From assembly GCF_010078385.1 (NCBI RefSeq), contig NZ_SIJC01000003.1:186001-250000 (forward strand): a DNA stretch of 64,000 nt, read 5' to 3'. The translations under genes were made by a program, and so were the position numbers. Below, piece by piece: positions 29,020 to 37,694 of the stretch (position 1 is its first letter; each line of letters starts with the position of its first letter). This stretch comes from Chengkuizengella sediminis. Lineage in GTDB: Bacteria; Bacillota; Bacilli; Paenibacillales; KCTC-33759. The notes beneath the pieces were generated by a model that saw only the letters and a program-made list of their open reading frames with translations, searched no databases and was not told the origin of the DNA.

Positions 29020-30156
29020 TTATCTATATGCGAATAACCCTAATTCTTTTAAACCTTTATTGAGAATATTTATACTTGCATTTTCATCTCTTTGATGAAT
29101 TGTTTTGCACTTATCACATTCCCATTTTCTGATCGTCAACAGCTTAACACTTTTATTCTTATGTTCACAGGATGAGCATGTTTGACTACTTGCAAACCAT
29201 CGATCTATTTTATGATAAGTTCTTCCATACCAATCTGCCTTATATTCTAACTGCCTTGTAAATTCACCCCACGATACATCGCTAATCGATTTTGCTAATT
29301 TAGAATCTTTTAGCATTCCTTTAATATTTAAGTCCTCACTTATTATCACTTGGTTATCATTAATAATTTGTGAAGATAACCTATTTAAGAAATCTATTCT
29401 AATGTTAGCGATTTTTTCATGAAGTCTTGCTACTTTAATTCTGTGTTTATTCCAGTTGTTGCTTCCTTTTTGTTTTTTAGCAAATTGCCTTTGCAACTTA
29501 GCTAGTTTCTGTTCATATTTATATATTGTTTTAGGATTGTCTATATGCTTATCATTACTATCCACTAAGAACTCTTTAACTCCTAAATCAAACGCAATGA
29601 TGTTATTATTTTTTGGTAATTCTCTGATGTCTGTATCAACCAATATGCTTATAAAATACTTGCCACTAGGGTATTGTTTTATAGTAGCTGATTGAATCAC
29701 GCCATCGAATTGTCTGTGTAGTTTACAGGATATCCATTTTAGTTTAGGCAACTGTACTCTATTATTCTCGAAATCTACTTTTATGTTATTATTTGTGAAA
29801 TTCGTTTTGTAAGAATAATAACGATTTCTTTTGGATTTAAATTTAGGAAGTCCCTGATTTTTATTCCCATTTTTGATTTCACGGAAAAAATTCTGATAAG
29901 CTGTATCTAAGTCATAAATAGCGTTGGTTAAGGCGAATTTATCCACTTCTTTAAGCCATATAAATTCGTTTTTTAATTCTCTATTGCAGTAGTTGTTGCA
30001 ATCCGTTTTGCTAATCGATTTTCGACTATTTTTATATAAATCTATCTTTCTGGCTAGTATTTGATTATAAACAAATCTACAACATCCAAATGTTTTAGCC
30101 AGTTGTACTTTTTGTTCATCATTAGGAATAAGGCGATATCTATAGGCTTTAAACAT
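29020..30156 (-). CDS. tnpB: TnpB, RNA-guided nuclease of IS200/IS605 element
   Basis: RuvC-like nuclease of 378 residues, an ancestor-type relative of Cas12. The helix-turn-helix start reads KAYRYRLIPNDEQKVQLAKT. The three RuvC acidic residues are seen in IIAFDLGVKEF (D), VIISEDLNIKGM (E) and HQRDENASINI (D). A four-cysteine zinc finger CSSC...CDKC lies between the last two. The frame is intact, so the nuclease is probably functional. It works with an RNA from its own 3' end and the element's right end to cut the donor site and favour retention of the element. Confidence 0.95.
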   Translation of the reverse strand: MFKAYRYRLIPNDEQKVQLAKTFGCCRFVYNQILARKIDLYKNSRKSISKTDCNNYCNRELKNEFIWLKEVDKFALTNAIYDLDTAYQNFFREIKNGNKNQGLPKFKSKRNRYYSYKTNFTNNNIKVDFENNRVQLPKLKWISCKLHRQFDGVIQSATIKQYPSGKYFISILVDTDIRELPKNNNIIAFDLGVKEFLVDSNDKHIDNPKTIYKYEQKLAKLQRQFAKKQKGSNNWNKHRIKVARLHEKIANIRIDFLNRLSSQIINDNQVIISEDLNIKGMLKDSKLAKSISDVSWGEFTRQLEYKADWYGRTYHKIDRWFASSQTCSSCEHKNKSVKLLTIRKWECDKCKTIHQRDENASINILNKGLKELGLFAYR

Positions 30157-30175
30157 AGATAATTCACCTCGCTTT

Positions 30176-30580
30176 CTATTTTTGTTTTTGACTTTGGATA
30201 TAATTTCTTATTTGTTCTTCAGTGTTTTCACTAACCGTTGCGATGAAATATGAAGGATTCCATAAATGTCCTCCCCACAACTTCTGCTTTAATTCATTTC
30301 CATATTCTTTCATAAGCATTCTAGCACTAACACCCTTTAAAGCTTTCATCATGTTAGGAATAAAATGTTGTGGTGAACAAGCGATTAGTAAGTGGATATG
30401 ATCTTTATCTGTTTCTATTTCTTCTATAGTAAAATCATTATCATTGGCTATTTTATGTATGATTTCTTTTAATCGATCATCTATATTTCCTTCGATTACT
30501 CTGTGTCGATATTTGACGCACCAAACAATATGATATTGGATTGAGTAGATGTATCCTCTGCCTTTATACACTCCTACCAT
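30176..30580 (-). CDS. tnpA: TnpA, Y1 HUH transposase of IS200/IS605 element
   Basis: Single-strand transposase of 134 residues. The start YSIQYHIVWCVKYRHRVI, the HUH motif in DKDHIHLLIACSP, and the catalytic tyrosine in QIRNYIQSQ near the C-terminus are all present. The reading frame is complete. It lies 19 bases before tnpB and is transcribed in the same direction. Together with intact tnpB this suggests a recently active element. Confidence 0.95.
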   Translation of the reverse strand: MVGVYKGRGYIYSIQYHIVWCVKYRHRVIEGNIDDRLKEIIHKIANDNDFTIEEIETDKDHIHLLIACSPQHFIPNMMKALKGVSARMLMKEYGNELKQKLWGGHLWNPSYFIATVSENTEEQIRNYIQSQKQK

Positions 30581-30703
30581 TAAATTACATCTCTTACATT
30601 TACTTTAACATATGTATCTGAGAAAATGTAATCTAGTATTATTTGATATTTTTACAACATATGTCGCCACTAACGAAGTCACGAGAGTGCGTGGCTAGAC
30701 TTC

Positions 30704-30720
30704 AAGGGCAGGTTCGGCGT
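30704..30720 (+). promoter_or_regulatory. 5' arm of long-range pairing in small toxin mRNA
   Basis: AAGGGCAGGTTCGGCGT can pair over 15 bases, with a two-base bulge, to ACGCCGACTGCCCTT at 30888-30902 beyond the toxin stop. Such 5'-3' pairing is a hallmark of type I toxin mRNAs, where it keeps the full-length transcript untranslated. Confidence 0.55.
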
Positions 30721-30747
30721 ACTTCCTCATGAGAGGAGGTGATGCTT

Positions 30748-30846
30748 ATGAAAGTACACGAAGCATTATCTTTAATGCTTAGATTTGGGATATTTATCCT
30801 GACGTTACTTTCTTTTATTGTGGTATTAATCACCGTAATAAAATAG
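30748..30846 (+). CDS. Putative holin-like small toxin of a type I toxin-antitoxin system
   Basis: Peptide of 32 residues, MKVHEALSLMLRFGIFILTL followed by a hydrophobic end and a final lysine. It has one membrane span and matches the pattern of the short holin-like toxins of Bacillales (xxYEALxLMxxFGxxIxxL). The ribosome binding site GAGAGGAGGTGATG is extremely strong. The stop codon lies in a hairpin (AAATAGACCT at 30841-30850 with AGGTCTATTT at 30871-30880), and a terminator follows at 30925. Such peptides damage the membrane when overproduced and are silenced by an antisense RNA from the opposite strand over the 3' end. I do not see a clear antisense promoter. It sits directly beside the IS element end. 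Confidence 0.75.
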   Translation: MKVHEALSLMLRFGIFILTLLSFIVVLITVIK

Positions 30847-30880
30847 ACCTCCCTTGAGTTAGCGCTCTGAAGGTCTATTT
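30841..30880 (+). other. Hairpin over the toxin stop codon
   Basis: AAATAGACCT and AGGTCTATTT form a perfect ten-pair stem around a 20-base loop that contains AGCGCT. The loop and stem are the usual pairing target of the antisense RNA in this toxin class. Confidence 0.6.
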
Positions 30881-30924
30881 CTTGAAGACGCCGACTGCCC
30901 TTAGGCAATCTTTTGTACATTTTA

Positions 30925-30957
30925 ACCGTAGACGTTCACGCGTCTGCGGTCTTTTAT
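30925..30957 (+). terminator. Terminator of the small toxin transcript
   Basis: ACCGTAGACG at 30925-30934 pairs with CGTCTGCGGT at 30941-30950 (one wobble), followed by CTTTTATT. Confidence 0.8.
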
Positions 30958-31022
30958 TATTCTTACTCTTATTATACACTAATATTCTTTAATTTAACAA
31001 ATTCAAGTACCCTTTAAAAAAA

Positions 31023-32795
31023 CTATACTTTAAAATTGGATATAGAATGGTTTAATTGATTCACAATTTCCATTAGTCTCTTTGCCGAGTCATCCATATT
31101 TTCCATCAGTGCCAATTGTTCCTCTGTTGCTGCAGCGACATTTTGAGATTTACTAAAAATCTCATGCGCAGTAGAATTGGAATGCTCCATCGAAGCTGCA
31201 ACTTCTTCTGAACTTGCAGAAAGCTCTTCTGTAATCGCAGACGTCTCTTGAATGTGAGTATCAATCTCTTTTACGTTATTTGAAATTTTATTAAAATCTT
31301 GACTGACCTCTACCATAGACTGATTACTTTTTTCTGCCTCTTCAACTGCTAATGTCATGTTTTTAGATACCATCGTAATTTCTTTCTGCGTTTCTATGAT
31401 TAGTTTCTGAATATTATCTGCTGATTTTAATGAACTAGAAGCTAGATTTCTAATCTCATCCGCAACCACTGAAAATCCTCGTCCGTGTTCTCCTGCTCTA
31501 GCTGCTTCAATCGAAGCATTAAGGGAGAGCAAATTGGTTTGGCTTGCAAACCCTGTAATATCATCCATAATAGCACCGATTTTATCGGAACGCTGATTTA
31601 AAGAATCTACAGTCGTTGATAATTCCTGAACCGTGTTATACATGGTTACGATCTGATTGTTCAATTCAACAATCACTTGATTTCCTTTATCAGATTGTTG
31701 ATCTGTTTTTTGTGAAAGTTCAGAAATAAATGTCGTACTTTCAGCGATTCTTTGAATACCTGACGCCATTTCCTCTACGGCTCTGCTCGTTTCATCTGCC
31801 GTTTTTGTTTGAACTTCGATTCCTTCAGTAATCGTCTGAATATTCTCAGCAACATGATTTGAAGCTGCAGAAGATTCCTGCGTACTTTGTGTCAGTTCTG
31901 TCGATGATGTTGCTACCGTTCTGGATTGCTCAACAATACCATGTATGAGGTCTTTTAATTTGAAGATCATCACATCCAAATTTTGTACCATTTGTCCCAT
32001 ATCGTCTTTTGTATACACGTCGGAAGGTTCAACTAGTAGATTTCCTTCTTTCACATGGTCAATTTTCTTAGCGACTCCCTTTATAAGCTTTACATTTTCT
32101 CTAATAAAAATTAATCCACTTATCGTAATTAATACGAAGATAATAGCGTAAATGATGTAAATCCATATTTTCGTCCTTTGGTTTGACGTATGTATTTCTT
32201 GAATGCTTTTCTTTGCATATCCGTTTAATATATCACCTGATATCTTTAATTTTTCTCGCCCTGCTTCAAAATATGGCAGAGCCATAAAATACAAGTCATA
32301 TGTGGGGTTTTCTACATCTGTAATTCTTGCCCAGGATTCAAATTGCGTGTTGAATTCGGAAAGATATTTTTTAATTGTATTCTTATTACTCGATGATTCT
32401 GACTCATCAGCTTCTTCCCCTATAGAAGTAGCTGCTATAGTTAAATCTTCTAATTGATACTCTGTGACTATCGATAGAGCTTCATCCACTTTTTCATTGG
32501 CATTGGCTATTTTTGTCTGCACTTCTTGGCGTAATTCTTCTTTATTCGCGTTTTCTTTTCTTGTTAGAGTCAGATATGTAACCAATGCTTGATACAAATC
32601 TTTATCTGCATCTAAAATAAGTGTGTTCGTTTGAAATGAAATATCATACAAAGTTTCTGTAAGTTTATTTTCATTCTGTTGATTTAGATTCAATAAAAAA
32701 ATGGAAGATACTAATCCAAGAATGAGAGGAACACCAAATATCAATAATAGTTTCTTACTCGTTGACATGTTTTTTGTTAATTTTATGAATAACAT
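31023..32795 (-). CDS. Methyl-accepting chemotaxis protein
   Basis: Transmembrane chemoreceptor of 590 residues. Membrane segment 1 is at about residues 14-32 and segment 2 at about 208-230. The external domain between them is helical and acidic, of the four-helix type, with no recognisable ligand motif. A HAMP domain follows ([20 protein letters not shown] region), then the long signalling coiled coil with the fully conserved tip [20 protein letters not shown] and [15 protein letters not shown]. It should send signals through CheW/CheA. It is monocistronic; no che genes are nearby. Confidence 0.95.
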   Translation of the reverse strand: MLFIKLTKNMSTSKKLLLIFGVPLILGLVSSIFLLNLNQQNENKLTETLYDISFQTNTLILDADKDLYQALVTYLTLTRKENANKEELRQEVQTKIANANEKVDEALSIVTEYQLEDLTIAATSIGEEADESESSSNKNTIKKYLSEFNTQFESWARITDVENPTYDLYFMALPYFEAGREKLKISGDILNGYAKKSIQEIHTSNQRTKIWIYIIYAIIFVLITISGLIFIRENVKLIKGVAKKIDHVKEGNLLVEPSDVYTKDDMGQMVQNLDVMIFKLKDLIHGIVEQSRTVATSSTELTQSTQESSAASNHVAENIQTITEGIEVQTKTADETSRAVEEMASGIQRIAESTTFISELSQKTDQQSDKGNQVIVELNNQIVTMYNTVQELSTTVDSLNQRSDKIGAIMDDITGFASQTNLLSLNASIEAARAGEHGRGFSVVADEIRNLASSSLKSADNIQKLIIETQKEITMVSKNMTLAVEEAEKSNQSMVEVSQDFNKISNNVKEIDTHIQETSAITEELSASSEEVAASMEHSNSTAHEIFSKSQNVAAATEEQLALMENMDDSAKRLMEIVNQLNHSISNFKV

Positions 32796-32880
32796 GTAAC
32801 CACTCCTATAGATTGTAATAATAAACTATGTACCTTTTTTATATCGGCTGAAATCATAAATAACTTTAATCGAATTTGTA

Positions 32881-32936
32881 AAAAATTTGAAAACCAGTAG
32901 AGAAAGTTTCATAGAAATCCCTCCCCCACTGGCTTA
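32881..32936 (-). terminator. Candidate terminator after the amidase gene
   Basis: On the minus strand AAGCCAGT (from 32936) pairs with ACTGGTTT (to 32892), followed by TCAAATTTTTT. The loop is long, so this is only moderate evidence. Confidence 0.45.
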
Positions 32937-32962
32937 AGAAGATGTTTATTTTTTAAAAAAAT

Positions 32963-33718
32963 TTATTTTTTTGTTACAATATTATATTCATTCCTTTGTG
33001 CATCCCACACTACCTTGGCATCAAGTGATTCCCCAATAAAACGAAGGGGTACATAAGTTGTATTTTTAATTAAATAGGAATCAATAGTAACCCTTTCTCC
33101 GTTTAAAAGACCATTTACTTTTCTTTGTACTTTGGGCAGCATTTGATTCGGAGATTTATATTCACGACCAATAAAGGTAGTAAAAGTTTTAACTACCGCT
33201 TCAGCATAATCCATCCAATAGGTTTGGAGCTGTTCAACATCATCTAGTTTACTATCTGCAAAACCATACTCAATAATCGTAGTACGAACACTCCCGGTTT
33301 CTCGATGCATAAAAAAATAATCTTTTTTTGGGTCTGTAGTTAATCTTCTTGAAAATACTCTACGAAGGTTTTGTCCTTCATCAACGATTCCTTGCGCTAA
33401 CCTTGTTGCCAGAGTAGGATCTGTGTGAATAGAATGAATTGTTTCAACTCCATCTCCACCACCTGCATTAATATGGTTGCTGAAACAATATTGTGCACCT
33501 GATTCGCGTACGATTCTAGCACGATCTACAGAACTGATAAATACATCTTCATTTCGAGTCAAGGTGACTGGAATACCCAATTGCCTGAATCGATCATATT
33601 GGTATAGTGAAATTTGTAATGCGAAATCTTTTTCCTTCCACAGGTGATTCGTTCCTCCACCAGGATCTTTTCCTCCATGCCCAGAATCTATGATTAATAT
33701 AGGATCTATTATAATCAC
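32963..33718 (-). CDS. N-acetylmuramoyl-L-alanine amidase with C-terminal stalk domain
   Basis: Zinc amidase (amidase_3 type) that cuts the bond between muramic acid and the stem peptide. Zinc and catalytic residues: H in IIDSGHGGKDPGG, E in WKEKDFALQI, H in CFSNHINAGG, and E in TTIIEYGFAD. Residues from about 195 form a copper-amine-oxidase N-terminal-like domain (YVPLRFIGESLDAKVVWDAQ), a common wall-protein module here. There is no signal peptide, so it may act after mother-cell lysis or be exported otherwise. The start is odd: GTG at 33718 overlaps the very strong AAGGAGGTG, so a non-standard codon such as ATT or ATA just downstream could be the real start. Confidence 0.9.
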   Translation of the reverse strand: MIIIDPILIIDSGHGGKDPGGGTNHLWKEKDFALQISLYQYDRFRQLGIPVTLTRNEDVFISSVDRARIVRESGAQYCFSNHINAGGGDGVETIHSIHTDPTLATRLAQGIVDEGQNLRRVFSRRLTTDPKKDYFFMHRETGSVRTTIIEYGFADSKLDDVEQLQTYWMDYAEAVVKTFTTFIGREYKSPNQMLPKVQRKVNGLLNGERVTIDSYLIKNTTYVPLRFIGESLDAKVVWDAQRNEYNIVTKK

Positions 33719-33930
33719 CTCCTTATTAATATCCTATGTTTTACTAGTCCTGATTGACATGGACAATCACCTGTTTTTGATAGTCTATTTTTTTACACAT
33801 ATAAAATCCTGTAAACATCTTTGTTTCACTCCACATTTTAATTTCAGGAAAGAACTTTGTTGATAAATATTGCCACATAACGTATAGAAATGTATAATAA
33901 AAGTAAGATATTGATCATAATAATAAAGAA

Positions 33931-33960
33931 ATCCCGCAGGTGTTGGAGCACCTACGGGAT
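33931..33960 (-). terminator. Hairpin downstream of the second small toxin gene
   Basis: ATCCCGTAGGTGC pairs with ACACCTGCGGGAT on the minus strand, around a four-base loop, followed by TTCTTTATTATT. It probably ends the small toxin transcript or a longer read-through. Confidence 0.7.
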
Positions 33961-34024
33961 ATAAGTACAATTTATAGTCCGTTGAAAAACGGAAGGCTTA
34001 ACCTATTTGAATAGACCGTACCTT

Positions 34025-34111
34025 TTAGCGGAGGCGGTCTTTTCGTCTTTTCTTACGAAAATCTAGAATTAACCTTGTTATATTAACCAACAAGTTTAAA
34101 AATTCTAACAT
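34025..34111 (-). CDS. Second putative type I toxin peptide
   Basis: Peptide of 28 residues: a hydrophobic half MLEFLNLLVNITRLILDF and then a strongly basic tail RKKRRKDRLR. This membrane-plus-cationic build is that of type I toxins. The ribosome binding site GATAGGAGGTGATGCC is nearly the same as that of the peptide at 30748. The stop codon lies in a hairpin (AGACCGCCT with AGGTACGGTCT), again as in that gene. An extended -10 (TGGTATAAT) stands about 90 bases upstream. Segments before the start (CGGTAGGCTGAAACC) and after the stop (GGTTAAGCCTTCCG) can pair, giving the long-range 5'-3' fold. No experimentally known family could be assigned. Confidence 0.6.
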   Translation of the reverse strand: MLEFLNLLVNITRLILDFRKKRRKDRLR

Positions 34112-34200
34112 GGCATCACCTCCTATCTCTTGAGAAATAATAAAGAGAAATTCGGTTTCAGCCTACCGCTCTCGCCAAACTATTTGATGTACATAGTTAT

Positions 34201-34209
34201 ATTATACCA
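34201..34209 (-). promoter_or_regulatory. Extended -10 promoter of the second small toxin
   Basis: On the minus strand TGGTATAAT is a perfect extended -10 element (TGnTATAAT), which can work without a good -35; none is seen at 16-18 bases upstream. Confidence 0.55.
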
Positions 34210-34310
34210 TTTTTTGATAGAATAAGGGTATAATTAATTGCTTTATAGTGAAGGTCATTGCATCTAAGTACCAAGCAGGTGACTACCAAATCTAATTATC
34301 TTCGAGTATG

Positions 34311-34352
34311 AAAAAAACAAAAAACCTAAGCCCAGATCATGCTGAGCTTAGG
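34311..34352 (-). terminator. Terminator of the subtilisin gene
   Basis: On the minus strand CCTAAGCTCAG pairs with CTGGGCTTAGG (one mismatch), followed by TTTTTTGTTTTTTT. A strong intrinsic terminator about 75 bases after the stop codon. Confidence 0.88.
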
Positions 34353-34428
34353 ATGGTTATGGATGGCGTTTATAACCAAAAATGTTTAGGTTAGGGTTAG
34401 ATAACGGAATCAGGGATGTTCCCCCATC

Positions 34429-35580
34429 TTACCTTACTGCGTTATATGCGTTAATTCGGCCATGTTCCCAATATCTGCCGGTCCCTTTAATTGGATCTGC
34501 GGTACTTTCAATTTTATCTCGAATTTCAACATTTGAAAGCCCTTGAGATGCAAGCAACGCTGCAAGACCAGCTGTGTGTGGTGAAGCCATTGATGTTCCA
34601 TTGTAAGAAACATAACCTCCACCAAGTTGTGTAGAAACAATATCTACACCAGGAGCAGCTACATCCACCCAAGATCCATATGTAGAGAATGAAGCTTTTC
34701 TATCATTTTCATCTGTAGCAGCAACGGCTATTGTGTTTGTGTAATAAGCTGGATAATTTCTTTTGCGATTTCCTGAATTACCTGCTGCAGCTACGACAAC
34801 AACACCACGATCCCATGCATAGTTAACCGCATCTTCTATAACCCTAGAAGAAGATGAACTTCCAAGACTTAGGTTAATTACATCTGCGCCATTATCCGCT
34901 GCATATGTAATCCCATTTGCCACTCCTTCATTCGTTCCATAGCCATCTCGATCAAGTACTCGAATAGACAGGATTTTAACATCAGGAGCCACTCCCGCGA
35001 CACCTACTCTATTATCTGTGAGTGCACCTACTGTTCCTGCAACATGAGTTCCATGTCCGTTCAAATCGGAAGGATTATTGTCATTATCTATGAAGTCATA
35101 ACCTCGCACTACTTTTCCTTTTAAGTCTTCATGATTTTCATCAACACCTGTATCAATAACTGCAACTAGTACGTTTGAACTGCCTGTAGTGATGTCCCAA
35201 GCGCTGTCCGCATCAATAATTTGAGGTCCGTATTGATCGGATGAATATAGTGGATCATTTGGATCGAATAGAGCGTAGTATTCAACAATGGGTTCAGCGA
35301 ATTCAACATCTGCTCTATTATTATATTTTTCTAATGCTTTCTCTATTGATTTCCCTTTAACTTTTACAACTTCAAAACCTATTTGTTCATTTGCTTTTAA
35401 GACCTCTGCATTTTCTTCTAGATGTATTTGTTGTTTAACGTCTTTTGTAGTTTTTTCTTTAAACTTTACGATAATTTCACTGTCCTTGTTAGAATTTGCA
35501 TCAACCTGTGCTTCTGATACGGAAAAAGAAAGAATTAGTGCAAATGCCATAAGAACTGAAAAAAACTGTTTTAATTTCAT
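34429..35580 (-). CDS. Secreted subtilisin-like serine protease (S8)
   Basis: Extracellular subtilase of 383 residues. Signal peptide to about residue 28; inhibitor I9 propeptide (about 34-104); catalytic domain from about 115. The triad is D143 (AVIDTG), H176 (NGHGTHVAG) and S330 (NGTSMASPHTAG), with the oxyanion asparagine N268 in AAAGNSG. The length and lack of C-terminal extras match bacillopeptidase/thermitase-type enzymes. It is monocistronic with a good ribosome binding site GGAGG before the ATG. It adds to the proteolytic secretome next to the M4 proteases. Confidence 0.96.
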   Translation of the reverse strand: MKLKQFFSVLMAFALILSFSVSEAQVDANSNKDSEIIVKFKEKTTKDVKQQIHLEENAEVLKANEQIGFEVVKVKGKSIEKALEKYNNRADVEFAEPIVEYYALFDPNDPLYSSDQYGPQIIDADSAWDITTGSSNVLVAVIDTGVDENHEDLKGKVVRGYDFIDNDNNPSDLNGHGTHVAGTVGALTDNRVGVAGVAPDVKILSIRVLDRDGYGTNEGVANGITYAADNGADVINLSLGSSSSSRVIEDAVNYAWDRGVVVVAAAGNSGNRKRNYPAYYTNTIAVAATDENDRKASFSTYGSWVDVAAPGVDIVSTQLGGGYVSYNGTSMASPHTAGLAALLASQGLSNVEIRDKIESTADPIKGTGRYWEHGRINAYNAVR

Positions 35581-35830
35581 TACTTAACCTCCAATAAAAT
35601 AGTTTTGATATCAGGGCCACCCTAAAGCTATTAGTAACTATCTCCCTAACCAATACAATATAAATACTTTCATTAATGTATAATTATTCCATCTTTTTTG
35701 TTTTTGAACAAGAAATAAATATATTCTCCAATTTTTTAGTTAGTTCTGAAGTCACAATTCTAATAGAGATAATGTATATATATTCTATTTATGCTATAAT
35801 ATAGAAACTAATTATAAGGGAGTGTGTTTT

Positions 35831-37372
35831 TTGAAAATTAAAAAAATGAATAGAATGGTAAGTGTTATGATCTGTTTTTTTATGAGTCTAAGCATTATTA
35901 GTTCTCCTTTTATTTCATCTGCAGAAACACTCACACCAAGTTTAAACAGTGAAACAAACAACTCTATTGACATTAATACTGGTATAGCGAATCTGAACTA
36001 TAATAAGGACAGTATTTTAGCAGCGAATGGTGATAAAGTAGAACATTTTGTTCCAAAAGAAGGTATCTATTCGGATGGTAAATTTATAGTGATAGAACGT
36101 GAGAAAAAATCACTTACAACTTCACCTGTAGATATATCCATTATAGATTCAATGGCTAATCGCTCTTATCCAGGAGCATTACAACTCGCAAACCAAGCTT
36201 TTACAAATAATCAACCTACTGTAATAAGTTCTAGTAGACAGCCTTTGAACATTAGTATAGATTTACCAGGTATGAGAGAGGAAAATACAATAACTGTAGA
36301 CAACCCAACCTATGGAAATGTTGCTGGAGCAATAGATGAGTTAGTATCTATTTGGAATGAAAAATATTCAGATACCCATACCATCCCTGCTAGAATTCAA
36401 TATTCAGAATCTATGGTATATAGTAAATCTCAAATAGCAGCTGCTCTTAATGTGAATGCTCAAGTTCTTGATAGTTCACTTGGAATAGATTTTGATGCTA
36501 TTTCAAATGATGAAAAAAAGGTAATGGTTGCCGCATACAAGCAAATATTCTATTCTGTTAGTGCAGAACTACCTAATAATCCATCAGATCTTTTTGATGA
36601 TAGTGTTACTTTTGAAGAGTTAACTCGTAAAGGGATAAGCAATGAGGCTCCACCTGTCATGGTGTCAAATGTAGGGTATGGTAGAACCATTTATGTGAAG
36701 TTAGAAACGAATTCTAAAAGCAAGGATGTTCAGGCTGCATTTAGAGCTTTACTTCAAAATGCTGATCTTGATCTAGAAACTAGATTAAAGTACCAAGAGA
36801 TTTTTGAAGATAGTTCCTTTACTGCTGTAGTACTAGGTGGGGATTCAGCAGAACATAATAAGGTTGTTACAAAAGACTTTGATGTAATACGAAATATAAT
36901 TAAAGACAACTCAGAATTTAGTCTTAAAAATCCAGCATATCCCATTTCATATACAAGTATTTTCCTAAAAGATAACTCCATTGCTAGTGTAAAAAACAGT
37001 ACAGAATATATTGAAACTACATCTACTGTATATTCTAAAGGTAAAATATCACTTGAACATACGGGTGCATATATTGCTAGATTTGAGGTATCCTGGGATG
37101 AAATCTCGTATGATATAAATGGAAATGAAGTCTTAACCCATAAAACTTGGGAAGGAAACAATAAAAATCGAACGGCTCGTTATTCTACAGTTATACCACT
37201 TCCATCGAATTCAAAAAATATAAGAATTAAAGCAGAGGAACATACTGGTCTTATATGGGAAGGATGGAGAACAGTTATAGATGAATACAACGTTCCGTTA
37301 TTTAATGAAATAAAAGTTTCTATCTGGAGTACTACATTACACCCGAAGGGTAGCATTAGTTATATTAATTAA
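35831..37372 (+). CDS. Exported protein of unknown function
   Basis: I do not recognise this 513-residue protein. I start at TTG 35831, eight bases after AAGGGAG; a GTG at 35822 overlaps that site. A signal peptide follows ([20 protein letters not shown], cut near SSA-ET at about residue 34). The middle (about 100-330) is mixed helix and strand with a conserved-looking run [20 protein letters not shown] and a block [20 protein letters not shown]. The last 120 residues look like beta-strands with many W, Y and T, compatible with a fold that inserts into or binds membranes. That last point is a guess. It is divergent from the subtilisin gene and has no partner gene. Confidence 0.7.
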   Translation: MKIKKMNRMVSVMICFFMSLSIISSPFISSAETLTPSLNSETNNSIDINTGIANLNYNKDSILAANGDKVEHFVPKEGIYSDGKFIVIEREKKSLTTSPVDISIIDSMANRSYPGALQLANQAFTNNQPTVISSSRQPLNISIDLPGMREENTITVDNPTYGNVAGAIDELVSIWNEKYSDTHTIPARIQYSESMVYSKSQIAAALNVNAQVLDSSLGIDFDAISNDEKKVMVAAYKQIFYSVSAELPNNPSDLFDDSVTFEELTRKGISNEAPPVMVSNVGYGRTIYVKLETNSKSKDVQAAFRALLQNADLDLETRLKYQEIFEDSSFTAVVLGGDSAEHNKVVTKDFDVIRNIIKDNSEFSLKNPAYPISYTSIFLKDNSIASVKNSTEYIETTSTVYSKGKISLEHTGAYIARFEVSWDEISYDINGNEVLTHKTWEGNNKNRTARYSTVIPLPSNSKNIRIKAEEHTGLIWEGWRTVIDEYNVPLFNEIKVSIWSTTLHPKGSISYIN

Positions 37373-37390
37373 AATTTTATTCTAAATTAA

Positions 37391-37424
37391 ACAAACGTGC
37401 TAGTGTAAGCGCTAGTACGTTTGT
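37391..37424 (+). terminator. Hairpin after the unknown exported protein
   Basis: ACAAACGTGCTAG at 37391-37403 pairs with CTAGTACGTTTGT at 37412-37424 (one wobble, eight-base loop). No clear U-tract follows, so efficiency is uncertain. Confidence 0.6.
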
Positions 37425-37628
37425 CTCGTACTCAAAATTAAAGAGTATAAATTGTACTATAAAGGGTGAACAGAGATATTAATGGAATTTTAGATAAAAA
37501 GATGATTTATGGGGCTGAAAATACATAAAAAATTATATTTTTTGAATTAAGCATGGATCGTCCCATAAACAACCGTTTATAGGACATAATAAAAACCCAA
37601 AGTTAATTCTACCATCCATTACCTAAAT

Positions 37629-37672
37629 AAAAGGTGATGGAATAACTCATATAGTAATTTCCATCACCTTTT
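37629..37672 (-). terminator. Terminator of the polymorphic toxin operon
   Basis: AAAAGGTGATGGAA and TTCCATCACCTTTT form a perfect 14-pair stem, followed on the minus strand by ATTTAGG. The A- and T-rich stem base suits both directions. Confidence 0.7.
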
Positions 37673-37694
37673 CTCAACTCTTTACCTTAGTCTT

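Larger units (their letters stand above)
28895..30710 (-). mobile_element. IS200/IS605-family insertion sequence with tnpA and tnpB
   Basis: Both genes of the family lie in one direction, tnpA then tnpB. Each end carries a subterminal hairpin closed by GAAG/CTTC: 28901-28930 (CACACGACT against AGTCGCGTG, loop AA) and 30675-30703 (GAAGT, CACG, loop, CGTG, then ACTTC). Such elements move as single strands through Tyr-HUH cleavage next to these hairpins and make no target duplication, so exact ends cannot be read off; the given limits are estimates to about 20 bases. Confidence 0.75.
33719..34428. other. Gap of 710 bases with a small type I toxin-like locus
   Basis: Apart from the small peptide gene at 34025-34111 (minus), its promoter at 34201, a hairpin at 33931-33960 and the subtilisin terminator at 34311-34352, I see no gene. 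A possible 61-codon reading frame on the minus strand at 33785-33970 runs through the hairpin and has no supporting signals. Confidence 0.6.
37373..37694. other. Gap with three hairpins between convergent genes
   Basis: No gene. It contains the hairpin at 37391-37424, an 11-pair inverted repeat at 37560-37585 (GTCCCATAAAC against GTTTATAGGAC), and the strong hairpin at 37629-37672. Confidence 0.6.

Noticed and set aside
30702..30920. A 72-codon minus-strand frame opposite the small toxin
   Set aside because: It has no ribosome binding site and runs through the toxin hairpins; the plus-strand peptide explains the region.
33785..33970. A 61-codon minus-strand frame
   Set aside because: It crosses the hairpin at 33931-33960, has no ribosome binding site and an odd composition.
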